The notes: generated from the letters alone by a model not told the origin. DNA of 64,000 nt from Pseudomonas sp. M47T1 (GCF_000263855.1 NZ_AJWX01000020.1:53280-117279), one strand, 5' to 3'; shown: positions 15,916 to 25,544, counted from the first letter of the stretch. Numbers and translations: made by a program.

Positions 15916-17421
15916 ATGCAATTCGATTGGCATTACACCGCCGGCCTGTTGGTCAACGGCGACTTCTGGAAAGCCGTCGGCACCGTGGTTCAACTGAGCC
16001 TGGAAACCTGGGTACTGGGCATTGTGCTGGGCTTTGTCCTGGCGCTGGCCCGGCAGTCGCCACGGCGCGGCCTCAACCGCGCCGCCGCCCTGTACATCTG
16101 GTTCTTCCGCAGCCTGCCGTTGCTGGTGCTGCTGATCTTTGTCTACAACCTGCCCCAAGTGTTTCCCGCCACCAGCGTACTGCTGTCCAACCCCTACGCC
16201 GCCGGTCTTATCGCGCTGGTGTTGAGCGAGGCGGCCTACATCGCCGAGATCCATCGCGGCGGCCTGGTAGCCGTGGCCAAGGGTCAGATGGAAGCCGGCA
16301 AGGCCCTGGGCATCCGCTACAGTGGCGTACAGCGCCTGATTGTGATCCCCCAGGCGCTGCGGGTAGCCTTGCCCACCCTGGCCAACGAGTACATCACCAT
16401 CGTCAAGCTGACCTCGCTGGTGTCGGTGATATCGCTGTCGGAAATCCTGTTGGTGGGCCAACAACTCTACACGCAGAACTTCCTGGTGATGGAAACCATG
16501 CTGGCGGTGGCGTTCTACTATGTGCTGATCGTCACGGTGTTCAGCTTCCTGTTGCAGCGTCTGGAACGCTATCTGGATGTCAGCCAGCGCAAGCCGTGGG
16601 TGATTGCCGAGAGCCCCGCCAACACCGTTGTGGCTGAACCGGCACCGGTTGCGCGCCAGGGTGTACATGCACTGCGGGTGCACAACGCACGCAAGCACTA
16701 TGGCCCGCTGGAGGTACTCAAAGGGATCGACCTGGAAGTTAAATTCGGCGAAGTGGTGTCCATCATCGGCCCCTCGGGGTCCGGCAAGACCACGCTGATC
16801 CGCACCCTCAATGGCCTCGAAGGTCTGGACGCGGGCACCGTGGAATTGTGTGGTGCACCGTTCCTGCGTGGCAGCGGCGAGGCCGGCGGCACGCTGGGCA
16901 ACCGTGTCCATATGAACGGCATCGTCCAGGTGGGCATGGTGTTCCAGGGCTTCAACCTGTTCCCGCACAAAACCGTGCTGGACAACGTGCTGCTTGCTCC
17001 ACGTCACCATGGCCACGGCAGCCATGCCCAACTGCGCGCCCTGGGCCTGACCCTGCTGGCCAAGGTCGGCCTGCGCGAGCACGCCGGCAAGTACCCCCAC
17101 CAACTCTCCGGTGGCCAGCAGCAACGGGTGGCCATTGCTCGAGCCTTGGCCATGCGCCCGCAGGTCATGCTGTTCGACGAACCCACCTCGGCCCTGGACC
17201 CGGAGCTGGTGGGTGATGTGCTGAAAGTCATCGAAGACCTGGCCCGGGAAGGCATGACCATGATCATCGTCACCCACGAAATGAAATTTGCCTTCCAGGT
17301 GTCCGACCGCGTGATATTCATGGAAAGCGGGCAGATCGTTCAGGCCGGCTCGCCGCGCCAGTTGCTGGACAACCGCAGCGAGCGCATGGGCCGTTTTCTC
17401 AAGGATGCACAGCTGGCATGA
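15916..17421 (+). CDS. Amino acid ABC transporter, fused permease and ATP-binding protein
   Basis: A single 501-residue polypeptide with an N-terminal HisM/GlnP-type permease (about residues 10-225; EAAYIAEIHRGGLVAVAKGQ and EAGKALGIRYSG are the EAA-loop region) and a C-terminal ATPase (about 250-501). The ATPase has Walker A GPSGSGKTTL (near 285), the signature LSGGQQQRVAIARAL (near 397) and Walker B VMLFDEPTSALDP (near 418). Two-gene versions of this transporter are the usual form, so the fusion is notable but not unique. Its end overlaps the GntR gene by 4 bases. Confidence 0.93.
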   Translation: MQFDWHYTAGLLVNGDFWKAVGTVVQLSLETWVLGIVLGFVLALARQSPRRGLNRAAALYIWFFRSLPLLVLLIFVYNLPQVFPATSVLLSNPYAAGLIALVLSEAAYIAEIHRGGLVAVAKGQMEAGKALGIRYSGVQRLIVIPQALRVALPTLANEYITIVKLTSLVSVISLSEILLVGQQLYTQNFLVMETMLAVAFYYVLIVTVFSFLLQRLERYLDVSQRKPWVIAESPANTVVAEPAPVARQGVHALRVHNARKHYGPLEVLKGIDLEVKFGEVVSIIGPSGSGKTTLIRTLNGLEGLDAGTVELCGAPFLRGSGEAGGTLGNRVHMNGIVQVGMVFQGFNLFPHKTVLDNVLLAPRHHGHGSHAQLRALGLTLLAKVGLREHAGKYPHQLSGGQQQRVAIARALAMRPQVMLFDEPTSALDPELVGDVLKVIEDLAREGMTMIIVTHEMKFAFQVSDRVIFMESGQIVQAGSPRQLLDNRSERMGRFLKDAQLA

Positions 17422-18095
17422 AGACCTCACCCCCCGAACACGCGGCCGAAGGCCTGTCCCTGGCCGATCAGGTGGCCTGCGAACTGCGCGAAGACATCAT
17501 CGGCGGCCGGCTGCTGTCCGGCATGGCGCTGGTGGAAGCCGACTTGGTGAACCGCTACAACGCCTCGCGCAACACTGTGCGTGAAGCCCTGCACCAACTG
17601 GGGCGCGAAGGCCTGGCCACCTATGTGCGCAACAAAGGCGTGATGGTGCGCCGCCTGGGCGTGGCCGAGGTGCGCGACCTGTTCCTGGTGCGTCGCACCC
17701 TCGAAATCCAGGCCATCCTGGGCAGCCAGCCGCTGCGTGAATACCAGTCCGACCGCATGCTCGACGCCATCGAGGCGGCCGAACTGGCCCGCGACCGCGA
17801 GGACTGGCAAGCCTTCGGCACCCAGAGCCTGCGCTTCCACCAGCACATCGTGGGCCTGCTGCGCAGCCCCCTGCTGGACGCCTTCTTTACCAACATCGCG
17901 GCGCAGATGCGCCTGGTGTTCGCCGTGGCGCCCGACGAGGAGAACTTTCAGCGCCCGTGGCTGGAGCGCGACCATGAGATCCACGACCTGCTCGCTGCCG
18001 GTAACCGCCCGGCGGCAGCCGACGCCATGAACCGTTACCTCGACGATTCCGAGCATGCCCTGCTTGATCTGTTGAGCCACCCTACCCGTGCATAG
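17418..18095 (+). CDS. GntR-family regulator with FCD domain
   Basis: A 225-residue FadR-subfamily repressor or activator. The winged HTH is at about residues 12-80 (LADQVACELREDIIGGRL, YNASRNTVREALHQLGREG) and the helical FCD ligand domain at about 85-215, with metal-ligand-type residues in RFHQHIVGLL and RDHEIHDLL. The ATG overlaps the transporter stop (17418-17421), so the regulator is made with the transporter. The palindrome at 15025-15039 is a candidate operator for feedback control. Confidence 0.9.
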   Translation: MKTSPPEHAAEGLSLADQVACELREDIIGGRLLSGMALVEADLVNRYNASRNTVREALHQLGREGLATYVRNKGVMVRRLGVAEVRDLFLVRRTLEIQAILGSQPLREYQSDRMLDAIEAAELARDREDWQAFGTQSLRFHQHIVGLLRSPLLDAFFTNIAAQMRLVFAVAPDEENFQRPWLERDHEIHDLLAAGNRPAAADAMNRYLDDSEHALLDLLSHPTRA

Positions 18096-18134
18096 CCCCA
18101 CCGACCTGATCGCGTGCAACCTACGGAGCATTAC

Positions 18135-19022
18135 ATGAAGCCTACCCCAATTACCCAGGCCCCCACTGACGCCGAACAACGCAAGGCCATCAAGCCGGTG
18201 CTCTGCTACCCGGTAGAGACCCTGCCACGGCCGGACATTGGCACTTACCGCGCGGTTCGAGAAGGGCTCAAGCACGTCAGAACCGTGGTGGTTCCCGCCC
18301 GCGACGCGGCCACCTTCACCGTTCCGGCCGGCGGCTTTTTTCGCATCGTCTCGACCGAGGGCCCTCAGGTGGGCGACCTGAACCTGTTCAACCAGCACGA
18401 CCTGACCGAGCGTTTCTACACCGGCAAGACCCGCGCGCTGAACGGCACGCACCTGGGCGTGGGCGATCAGTTGTTCTCAAGCTTTCCCACCCTGCGCCCC
18501 ATGGCCACCATCACCCATGACACCCTCGACTGGTACGGTTTCGATGCGTTTGGCGGTTCGGTCCACGACGTCATCGGGACGCGTTGCGACCCCTATACCC
18601 ATAACCTGCTCAGCGGCGGCGGCCAGTATCACCATTGCTGCCACTCCAACCTGACCCGTGCGTTGTCGACCTCCACCGGGCTGACACTGGGTGACGCCGA
18701 ACCCCATGTGCATGACGTGTTGAACGTGTTCATGTGCACCGGTTTTACCCGTGATACCGGCCAGTACTTCATGAAAGCCAGCCCGGTGCAGCCTGGGGAT
18801 TACCTGGAGTTTTTCGCGGAAATCGACCTGCTGGGCTGCCTGTCCGCCTGCCCCGGGGGTGACTGCTCGGCCGAACACTCCTCCGACACCGCCAAGTGCT
18901 ACCCCCTGCTGGTGGAAATCTACGAAGCGGCGCAACAACCCGAAGGGTGGAGCGCACCGGGCATCAATGGCTACAACCGCACCCACGGTGTCGATGCGTC
19001 ACAGACGCCGCGCAGCGCCTGA
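18135..19022 (+). CDS. DUF1989 / urea carboxylase-associated family protein
   Basis: A 295-residue cytoplasmic protein of the DUF1989 family found next to urea carboxylase, guanidine and amino-acid degradation genes. Family features are VPARDAATFTVPAGGFFRI, EGPQVGDLNLFN, TRALNGTHLGVGDQLFSS, the HHCCHSN motif near residue 175 and the Cys-rich CLSACPGGDCSAEHSSDTAKC, likely metal-binding. The start is ATG 18135 with ACGGAG upstream. It ends the pxp/ABC module, and its TGA lies in the repeat GCCTGACACACC. The exact reaction is not established from sequence. Confidence 0.88.
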   Translation: MKPTPITQAPTDAEQRKAIKPVLCYPVETLPRPDIGTYRAVREGLKHVRTVVVPARDAATFTVPAGGFFRIVSTEGPQVGDLNLFNQHDLTERFYTGKTRALNGTHLGVGDQLFSSFPTLRPMATITHDTLDWYGFDAFGGSVHDVIGTRCDPYTHNLLSGGGQYHHCCHSNLTRALSTSTGLTLGDAEPHVHDVLNVFMCTGFTRDTGQYFMKASPVQPGDYLEFFAEIDLLGCLSACPGGDCSAEHSSDTAKCYPLLVEIYEAAQQPEGWSAPGINGYNRTHGVDASQTPRSA

Positions 19023-19032
19023 CACACCACGT
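19017..19032 (+). repeat. Stop-codon-associated repeat GCCTGACACACCRCGT, copy 1
   Basis: The 16-mer includes the DUF1989 stop codon TGA and differs by one base from the copies at 25570-25585 and 48339-48354. GC-rich dyad sequence follows (to about 19110). Probably part of a REP-like 3' element. Confidence 0.5.
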
Positions 19033-19130
19033 CGCAAGACGCCTGGCAACAGCGGCGCAGGCCGCTGTAGCAGCAGCCGTGGCGGGTCAATTCACCCGCA
19101 CCGCCCCCGTAGGCCGAAGTACCTCTGCGC

Positions 19131-22100
19131 TTACATTCGGCCACTTAATCCGCTTGACGCTTCAGGCCTGATCTTGAACCAGATGGCATACAGCGCCGGC
19201 AGAAACACCAGCGTCATGATCGTGCCGCCAAACGTGCCGCCGATCAGGGTGTAGGCCAGAGTGCCCCAGAACACCGACTGCGTGAGCGGAATAAAGGCCA
19301 GCACCGCCGCCATGGCGGTCAATAGCACGGGGCGTGATCGCTGGATCGTGGCCTCTACCACCGCGTCGTAGGGTCCCAGCCCCTGCGCCTCGTTGGTGTG
19401 GATCTGCCCGATCAGAATCAGCGTATTGCGCATCAGGATGCCGGCCAGGCCAATCAGGCCGATCAACGCGTTGAAGCCGAAGGGCTGATGGAACAGCATC
19501 AACGTCGGCACCACCCCGATCAGCCCCAAGGGCGCGGTGGCCAGCACCATCGCCATGGCCGCCAGCGACCTTACCTGGAAGATGATGACCACCATCGTCA
19601 ACAACAGCATGATCGGAAACAAAGGGGCAAGCGCAGCGTTGGCTTTGCCGGCCTCTTCGATCGCACCGGCCATTTCGACCCGATACCCGGACGGCAGCGT
19701 TGCAATCAACGGCTGAAGCTCGTTCCACACCATCATGGAAACGTCCGGGGGCTGTGTGCCGTCGGCGATATCGCCCCTGACGGTGATGGTGGGCGTGCGA
19801 TCTCGGCGCCGCAGGATCGGGTCTTGCGGCCGAACCTGGATGTTTGCCACCTGGGAAAGCGGCACCCGCTTGCCGCCCTTGGCAACAAGCGTGAAGTCCT
19901 CGATTTTCCCTGGGTCCAAGCGGGTATTGCCGGAAGACCGGGCCATCACATCGACGGTTCGAATGTCCTCGCGCACCTGGGTGACCGCGGTGCCCTTGAG
20001 CAGGAACTGCAACTGTTCGCCCGCCTCTTGGGAACTGAGCCCGAACGCCTGCAGACGATCCTGGTCCAGCACCAGGTGCACCGTCGGCACGCGCTCGGTC
20101 CAATCCGTATTGACGGTCCGCATGTTGGGGTCGGCCTGCATAACCGCGCGCACGCGTTCGGCAATGCCGCGTACCTTGTCGGCATCGGGGCCCATCACCC
20201 TGAACGCGACCGGGTACGGCGAGTAAGGGCCAAACACCAACTGGGTCATCCGCACCCGCGCTTGCGGTGCCAGGCCATTGGTGACAGCGTCGCGCAATTT
20301 GACCTTGAGCGCCTCGCGCGCCGCTTCGTTCTCGGTCAACACCACGATTTTCGCGAACGAGGGGTCCGGCAATTCCGGGGCCATGGCCAGGTAAAACCGG
20401 GGCGCGCCCTGACCAATGTAGGAGGTGACGATCCTGGCTTCCGGCTGTGTCTTCAGCCAGTTTTCCACCTCGCCAGTGGCCGCGTCCGTCTGGTTGATTG
20501 AAGTGCCCTGCGGCATCTGCACTTCGATCAGCACTTCGGGGCGGTCGGAGGACGGGAAAAACTGCTTGCGCACGGCGCCCATCCCCATGATCGCCAGGGC
20601 GAAGAACGCGATCACGATCGCCGCCACGATCCATTTTCGGCGGATGACGAAACCCAGAAGCCTGCGAAAGCGGTTGTAGTGGCGGGTGTCATAGATCGCG
20701 GTGTGACCGCCCTCGACTTTCTTGATGTGCGGGAGGATCTTGACGCCAATGTAGGGCGTGAAGAACACCGCAACCAGCCAGGAGGTGATCAGCGCAAAGC
20801 CCACGATCCAGAAGATATTCCCTGCGTACTCGCCCGCCGTGCTGCGGGCAAAGCCCACAGGCAAGAAACCAATGATGGTCACCAGGGTACCGGACAGCAT
20901 AGGCGCGGCCGTGTGGCTCCAGGCGTAAGCGGACGCCTGGATGCGGTCATAGCCCTCCTCCATTCTGACCACCATGGTTTCAATGGCGATGATCGCATCG
21001 TCCACCAACAGCCCCAGCGCCAGAATGAGCGAACCCAGGGTGATGCGGTCGAAATCACGCCCGGTGGCGAGCATGATCACAAACACCGCCGCCAGCGTCA
21101 GCGGCACGGCGGCTGCCACCACCAAGCCCACTCGCCAGCCCAGGCTGGCAAGGCTCACCATCATCACCACGGTCAGCGCCACGAAGAACTTGAGCATGAA
21201 CTCGCCAACGGCTTCATCAATGTTCACCGACTGGTCGGTGATTTTGCTCAGGCTCATGCCCACCGGCAGTTCCTGGTTGATGGCGCCGGCCTCCTGCTCC
21301 AATGCCTTGCCCAGGCTCAAGCCGTTCCAGCCATCACGCATCACCACCCCCAGCACCAAGGCATCCTCGCCATTGTTGCGAATGAGGAAGGTAGACGGGT
21401 CTTCATAACCGCGCTTCACGTCCGCCACGTCCGAAAGTTTGAGCGTGTTGCCGTTCACCAGAACCGGCGTGTTGCGGATCTTTTCCAGGTCATTGAGCGC
21501 CCCGTCCAGGCGTACCTGTATCTGCGGGCCCTTGGCCTCGATGGAACCCGCCGGTGTCACGGCGTTCTGGCCATGAAGCGCAATGAAGATGTCGTTGGGC
21601 GACAGGCCGAGGGTCGCCAACCTGTCGTAGGACAGGTCCACGAAGATGCGCTCGGGTTGCTCGCCGATGATATTGACCTTCTTCACGCCCGCCACGTGCA
21701 ACAGGCGCTGGCGCAGGGTTTCCGCCTCGCGCGCCAGGTTTCGCTGGGGCTCGCCAGGGGCTTTCAATGCATAAAGGGCAAAGGTGACGTCCGAATATTC
21801 GTCGTTCACCAGGGTTGGAGAAACGCCGTCAGGCCGACTGGACTCGGTATCAAGAATTTTCTTGCGGGCCTGATAGAACTCCTCCGGCACCTCGTGGGGC
21901 GGCGTACTGTCCAGCAGGTACAGCGTGGTGAACGCAAGGCCCGGACGGGTGAACGTCTCGGTGCGGTCGTACCAACGCAATTCCTGCATGCGTTTTTCAA
22001 GCGGCTCGGCCACCAGGTCCTGCATCTCCTGGGCCGTGGCGCCCGGCCAGGCCGTGACCATGGTCATCTGCTTCACGGTGAACGCCGGGTCTTCAGCCCT

Positions 22101-22208
22101 GCCCAGCTTGAGGAAGGCCAGTGCGCCCGCGGTAAAAATGGCGACCAGCAGAAACAGCGTGATCGCTCGCTCCCGGACGGCAAACTCGGAAAGGTTAAAG
22201 CCTTTCAT
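19131..22208 (-). CDS. RND efflux transporter, inner-membrane permease (AcrB/MexB-like)
   Basis: A 1025-residue proton-driven pump subunit with 12 TM helices and two large periplasmic loops in the HAE1/MMPL-type arrangement. TM4 carries the proton-relay pair in LALGLLVDDAIIAIET. The late segment GLIGLAGILMRNTLILIGQ is the equivalent TM10 region. ATG 22208 overlaps the end of the fusion protein gene (22205), so the two are coupled. The partner outer-membrane channel is probably the NodT-type protein at 24081-25544. The substrates are unknown. Confidence 0.93.
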   Translation of the reverse strand: MKGFNLSEFAVRERAITLFLLVAIFTAGALAFLKLGRAEDPAFTVKQMTMVTAWPGATAQEMQDLVAEPLEKRMQELRWYDRTETFTRPGLAFTTLYLLDSTPPHEVPEEFYQARKKILDTESSRPDGVSPTLVNDEYSDVTFALYALKAPGEPQRNLAREAETLRQRLLHVAGVKKVNIIGEQPERIFVDLSYDRLATLGLSPNDIFIALHGQNAVTPAGSIEAKGPQIQVRLDGALNDLEKIRNTPVLVNGNTLKLSDVADVKRGYEDPSTFLIRNNGEDALVLGVVMRDGWNGLSLGKALEQEAGAINQELPVGMSLSKITDQSVNIDEAVGEFMLKFFVALTVVMMVSLASLGWRVGLVVAAAVPLTLAAVFVIMLATGRDFDRITLGSLILALGLLVDDAIIAIETMVVRMEEGYDRIQASAYAWSHTAAPMLSGTLVTIIGFLPVGFARSTAGEYAGNIFWIVGFALITSWLVAVFFTPYIGVKILPHIKKVEGGHTAIYDTRHYNRFRRLLGFVIRRKWIVAAIVIAFFALAIMGMGAVRKQFFPSSDRPEVLIEVQMPQGTSINQTDAATGEVENWLKTQPEARIVTSYIGQGAPRFYLAMAPELPDPSFAKIVVLTENEAAREALKVKLRDAVTNGLAPQARVRMTQLVFGPYSPYPVAFRVMGPDADKVRGIAERVRAVMQADPNMRTVNTDWTERVPTVHLVLDQDRLQAFGLSSQEAGEQLQFLLKGTAVTQVREDIRTVDVMARSSGNTRLDPGKIEDFTLVAKGGKRVPLSQVANIQVRPQDPILRRRDRTPTITVRGDIADGTQPPDVSMMVWNELQPLIATLPSGYRVEMAGAIEEAGKANAALAPLFPIMLLLTMVVIIFQVRSLAAMAMVLATAPLGLIGVVPTLMLFHQPFGFNALIGLIGLAGILMRNTLILIGQIHTNEAQGLGPYDAVVEATIQRSRPVLLTAMAAVLAFIPLTQSVFWGTLAYTLIGGTFGGTIMTLVFLPALYAIWFKIRPEASSGLSGRM

Positions 22209-23296
22209 GGCGTCTCCCCTTCGGCAATCCGTACGGCTTGGCCTTCATGCAGTTGGTGTACACCCAATGCCACGACACGCTGCCCATCCGTCAAACCCGG
22301 GCCGACAACTGCCGTTTCCTCGGTGACGCGAATGAGCTTCACAGGGGTGTAATGGAGTTTCTTGTCGTCCCCCACTACCCAGACACCTGGGCCTTGGCCC
22401 TGGTCATAGATCGCGCCGAGCGGCAGTTCCCGCTCATCGCTCAGGCCGGGTTTTTCAAGGGATATGACCACCGTTGAACCCAGGGGAATATCCCCTGAAC
22501 TGCCCTCCAGCACGTAACGGGCCCGGAATGTCCGGGTGACCGGGTCGGCGGAACCGGAAAGCTCCCTCAATCGGGCGCCAAACGTCTGCCTGTCATTGCC
22601 GTAGAGCCGCGCGGTGGCCTGGGAGCCCACTGCCGGACGGACCGTCTCGGGCAGGTCTATTCGAGCCTCGCGCGCGCCCTCTTGCGCCACGACCACCACA
22701 GGCTGACCGGCGGAAACCACCTGGCCGGTGTCGGCAAAGCGATCCACCACCACCCCATCCATATCCGCCCGCAGGATGGCGTAGCCGTAAGCATTGTGCG
22801 AAAGGTCCAGCTTGGCCTTGGCCGCCTCCAGGCCGGCATGGGCTGAGTTCTTGACCTGCTGGGCCTCGTCAAACGCCTTGGCGGACACGGCCCCCATGGA
22901 GACCAGGCCTTGCAAGCGAGCAAAGTCGGCATCGGCTTTCACCGTGGCGGCTTGCGCTGCGGCCACGCCCGCTTCCTGGTTTTTCACATCCAGCCCGAAG
23001 TCGGTGATGTCGAGCTTCATCAGCGGATCGCCGCGCTTGACGCGCTGGCCGACATCCACCATTCGCTGGGAGATTTTGCCCGACACACGAAAGCCTATCG
23101 AGCTTTCGACCCTGGCGGCAATGACGCCCGTGAATCGGCGCTCTCGCAACAGTGGGGCCGCCTTGACGGCCGCGGTACTCACCAACGGCGGGCGGTCGAT
23201 CCTGGGGTCAGGTGTAGCGTGCTCACCACACGCCGACAACAGCGCGCAGAAAGCGAGGGGGGTAAGGGTAAGGCGCGAGCGAGCGTGTGTGAACAT
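22205..23296 (-). CDS. RND efflux periplasmic adaptor (membrane fusion lipoprotein)
   Basis: A 363-residue HlyD/MexA-type adaptor. The lipobox LLSAC at about residue 23 suggests lipidation. The barrel-sandwich halves flank a helical hairpin (residues about 95-160), with GFRVSGKISQRMVDVGQRVK and later ILRADMDGVVVDRFADTGQVV. It links the inner-membrane pump to the outer-membrane channel. The upstream gap to the TetR gene (23297-23361) holds a TGTTTACAG site shared with the OMF promoter. Confidence 0.92.
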   Translation of the reverse strand: MFTHARSRLTLTPLAFCALLSACGEHATPDPRIDRPPLVSTAAVKAAPLLRERRFTGVIAARVESSIGFRVSGKISQRMVDVGQRVKRGDPLMKLDITDFGLDVKNQEAGVAAAQAATVKADADFARLQGLVSMGAVSAKAFDEAQQVKNSAHAGLEAAKAKLDLSHNAYGYAILRADMDGVVVDRFADTGQVVSAGQPVVVVAQEGAREARIDLPETVRPAVGSQATARLYGNDRQTFGARLRELSGSADPVTRTFRARYVLEGSSGDIPLGSTVVISLEKPGLSDERELPLGAIYDQGQGPGVWVVGDDKKLHYTPVKLIRVTEETAVVGPGLTDGQRVVALGVHQLHEGQAVRIAEGETP

Positions 23297-23323
23297 AGAA
23301 GCCTCCGTGAGCCGAAGGCATTC

Positions 23324-23332
23324 TGTTTACAG
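23324..23332 (-). promoter_or_regulatory. CTGTAAACA site upstream of the RND adaptor
   Basis: Read on the minus strand, this is CTGTAAACA, identical to the site at 24046-24054 on the other side of the TetR gene. The paired placement before both transcription units of one pump suggests the TetR operator. Confidence 0.4.
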
Positions 23333-23361
23333 GTTACGAATCTGTCAATATGAAAACAGTA

Positions 23362-24000
23362 CTAAGGTGCAAGGCTCCTCAAGATCATGCTGGTGGTCGC
23401 CAGCATCCCGGCATCGAGCTCAGCCATTTGCCGGCGATCCATCGCAGAAGGACGGGTGTAGGGAATGAGCGCCTCCTGGATGCCCAGAACCACCTCATCC
23501 AGCGGGGTCTTGCGCTCGAACTCACCTTCGTTGCGGCCCATTTCGATGATGGAACGGATGATGTCATTGAGTGCCTCCTGGTGGCCTGCCGCCGTGCACC
23601 AGCTCTCTTCTTCGGAAACCCGAACCAGTTCGAACAGCTTGCTCTCATTCATGAACAGCGCATGGCTGAGGCGCAGGGCGTGGCGGGTAAAGGCCCTGAG
23701 CTTGCGGGTGGCCGTGGGTTCCAGGTCACTCAGGCGGCGCAGTTCGGTGTCGAGGTTGCCCAGCACCATGGCGCAGATCGACTCGCCAATGGCCTGTTTG
23801 GATTCGAAAAACCGGTAAATGTAGGCGGTGGTGATGCCGATGGCCTTGGACAGGTCAGCCACCGTGGTCTTGCGGTAGCCGTAGAGCCGGAAGTGATTGT
23901 TGGCCACCTCCAGAATCTGCAGCCTGCGGTCGTGCTCAGCGGGGCCACGCTGGCCAGACGCAGGCAATTCGATGCTGTCTTGCGTGGGGAGTTGTTTCAT
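23362..24000 (-). CDS. TetR-family transcriptional regulator of the RND system
   Basis: A repressor-type protein of 212 residues from ATG 24000; the frame extends to a TTG at 24024 without a better ribosome site. The N-terminal HTH is ILEVANNHFRLYGYRKTTVADLSKAIGIT with YIYRFFESKQAIGESI, the TetR recognition-helix pattern, and a helical ligand domain follows. It lies between the RND adaptor (same strand) and the divergent OMF gene, both of which have a CTGTAAACA site. Confidence 0.9.
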   Translation of the reverse strand: MKQLPTQDSIELPASGQRGPAEHDRRLQILEVANNHFRLYGYRKTTVADLSKAIGITTAYIYRFFESKQAIGESICAMVLGNLDTELRRLSDLEPTATRKLRAFTRHALRLSHALFMNESKLFELVRVSEEESWCTAAGHQEALNDIIRSIIEMGRNEGEFERKTPLDEVVLGIQEALIPYTRPSAMDRRQMAELDAGMLATTSMILRSLAP

Positions 24001-24045
24001 AACGATCTGAACATCCGTTGACAATTGGGTAACGACTTTAGAATA

Positions 24046-24054
24046 CTGTAAACA
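24046..24054 (+). promoter_or_regulatory. CTGTAAACA site upstream of the OMF gene
   Basis: Located between the TetR gene and the OMF start, in the AT-rich stretch TAGAATACTGTAAACAATT. It matches the minus-strand site at 23324-23332. Candidate TetR operator. Confidence 0.4.
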
Positions 24055-24080
24055 ATTATAGGTGTTAGGGGTAAAGGCAA

Positions 24081-25544
24081 ATGAATCGACATCTGGTCAC
24101 GAGTGCGCAAAGTGTACTCGTATTGGCACTGCTGGGTGGCATCGATGGCTGCAGGGTGGGGCCCGACTACCACCGCCCCGAAACCTACGTTGCGACGCAG
24201 TTCAATGGCGCCCAGCAGCTGTCAGAAAGGACCGCACAGCCTTCATCGGCAGCAATGGACGCCTGGTGGCAGGGCTTCAGAGACCCCGTGCTGAACCGCG
24301 TCGTGAACACTGCGCTGGCGCAGAACCTGACGCTGGCACAGGCCTTGGCCCGCACCTCGCAGGCGGCCGCGTACGCAGAGGGTGCCCATGCGCAACTGTT
24401 GCCTACTGGGCAGGCTGCGGCGAGTGCCAGTCGAGCCAGGCAATCCCTGGAAGACCCTGTTGTTGCGGCTGAAAATGCCTCGCTTCCCGGCTTTGACCGC
24501 ACCGGCAATCTGTATGGCGCAGGCGTTTCAAGCGCCTGGGAGATCGACCTGTCCGGGGGGTTGAGAAGAAGCTCCCACGCCGCCATTGCCGAGTACCAGG
24601 CGGCCCAGGCGGATGAGGCTGCGGCCAGGTTGCAGGTCACTGCCGCTGTCGCCGATGACTATTTGTTGGTTAGGTTGCTGCAAGCTCGCCTGGGCGTCGC
24701 CAGGGACCAGGTCAGCACCCAGGGCGATATCAAGCGCCTGGTGGACGTACTGCGCTCGCGCGGCCTGGCCCCTGATCAGGACGCTGAACAGGCGAGCGCC
24801 GAGCTGTCCGTGGTGCGTGCAAGCGTTCCCTTGCTTGAGGCACGCTTGACGGCGGCGCGTAATGGGCTGGATGTTTTGTTGGGCCGAACACCGGGCACCG
24901 CTGACACTGACCTGGACAACAGTGCACCGATACCCAGCGCGCCGTCGATCGAGGCGGCAGGTGGCAGTGCTGCCCTGCTGCGCAGGCGGCCTGACCTGAT
25001 CGTGGCCGAGCGTCGGCTGGCAGCCTCCAACGAGCGCATTGGCCAGGCCATCGCCGAGTACTACCCCAAGGTTTCCTTGTCGGCCCTGGTCGGCAGCACC
25101 ACCACTCAAGGCGGCAATCTGTTCGACGGCGCCTCCAACGAAGCCTTGGGCGCCGTTGGCATTCGTTGGCGGCTGTTTGATTTCGGCCGTGTGGATGCCC
25201 AAGTCAAGTCCGCCAAAGGCGACTACGCCGTGAAGCTCGCGGGCTATCGCGAAAGTGTCCTGGAAGCCACGGCCGAGGTCGAAAATTCCATTTCTGGATT
25301 GATCACGAGTGATGCCAGGACGCAGTTGCTGACCGATGGCGAACGAACCCGCACCCAGGCCCGAGACCTGGTGCTGGCCAGCTATCAAAAAGGCAACAGC
25401 AGCTACATCGACGTGCTGGAAACCCAGTCCAGGCTGGAAGCTATTCAGGCACAGCGGCTGGAGGCGTGCTATGCGTCCTCGTCCTCTGCCGTCGCGCTGT
25501 ACAAGGCGCTGGGTGGCGGCTGGAACGAGAACGCCATCAAGTAA
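24081..25544 (+). CDS. Outer-membrane efflux lipoprotein, NodT/OprM family
   Basis: A 487-residue outer-membrane channel subunit, the third part of the RND pump. The N-terminus is a lipoprotein signal ending in GGIDGC, followed by RVGPDYHRPE, the usual OprM-type opening. Two homologous OEP halves follow, with SAWEIDLSGGLRRS and later LLRRRPDLIVAERRLAASNERIG. It is divergent to the TetR gene and transcribed separately from the adaptor and pump, which is unusual for an operon but common for Pseudomonas pumps split around a regulator. Confidence 0.93.
   Translation: MNRHLVTSAQSVLVLALLGGIDGCRVGPDYHRPETYVATQFNGAQQLSERTAQPSSAAMDAWWQGFRDPVLNRVVNTALAQNLTLAQALARTSQAAAYAEGAHAQLLPTGQAAASASRARQSLEDPVVAAENASLPGFDRTGNLYGAGVSSAWEIDLSGGLRRSSHAAIAEYQAAQADEAAARLQVTAAVADDYLLVRLLQARLGVARDQVSTQGDIKRLVDVLRSRGLAPDQDAEQASAELSVVRASVPLLEARLTAARNGLDVLLGRTPGTADTDLDNSAPIPSAPSIEAAGGSAALLRRRPDLIVAERRLAASNERIGQAIAEYYPKVSLSALVGSTTTQGGNLFDGASNEALGAVGIRWRLFDFGRVDAQVKSAKGDYAVKLAGYRESVLEATAEVENSISGLITSDARTQLLTDGERTRTQARDLVLASYQKGNSSYIDVLETQSRLEAIQAQRLEACYASSSSAVALYKALGGGWNENAIK

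Noticed and set aside
15487..17430. 647-codon open frame on the minus strand across the ABC transporter genes
   Set aside because: It mirrors the well-supported binding protein and permease-ATPase. The translation is rich in His, Gln and Gly with no motif, typical of antisense frames in GC-rich DNA.
20679..22352. 557-codon plus-strand open frame inside the RND pump gene
   Set aside because: Antisense to the RND permease, low-complexity composition, no ribosome site or domain.
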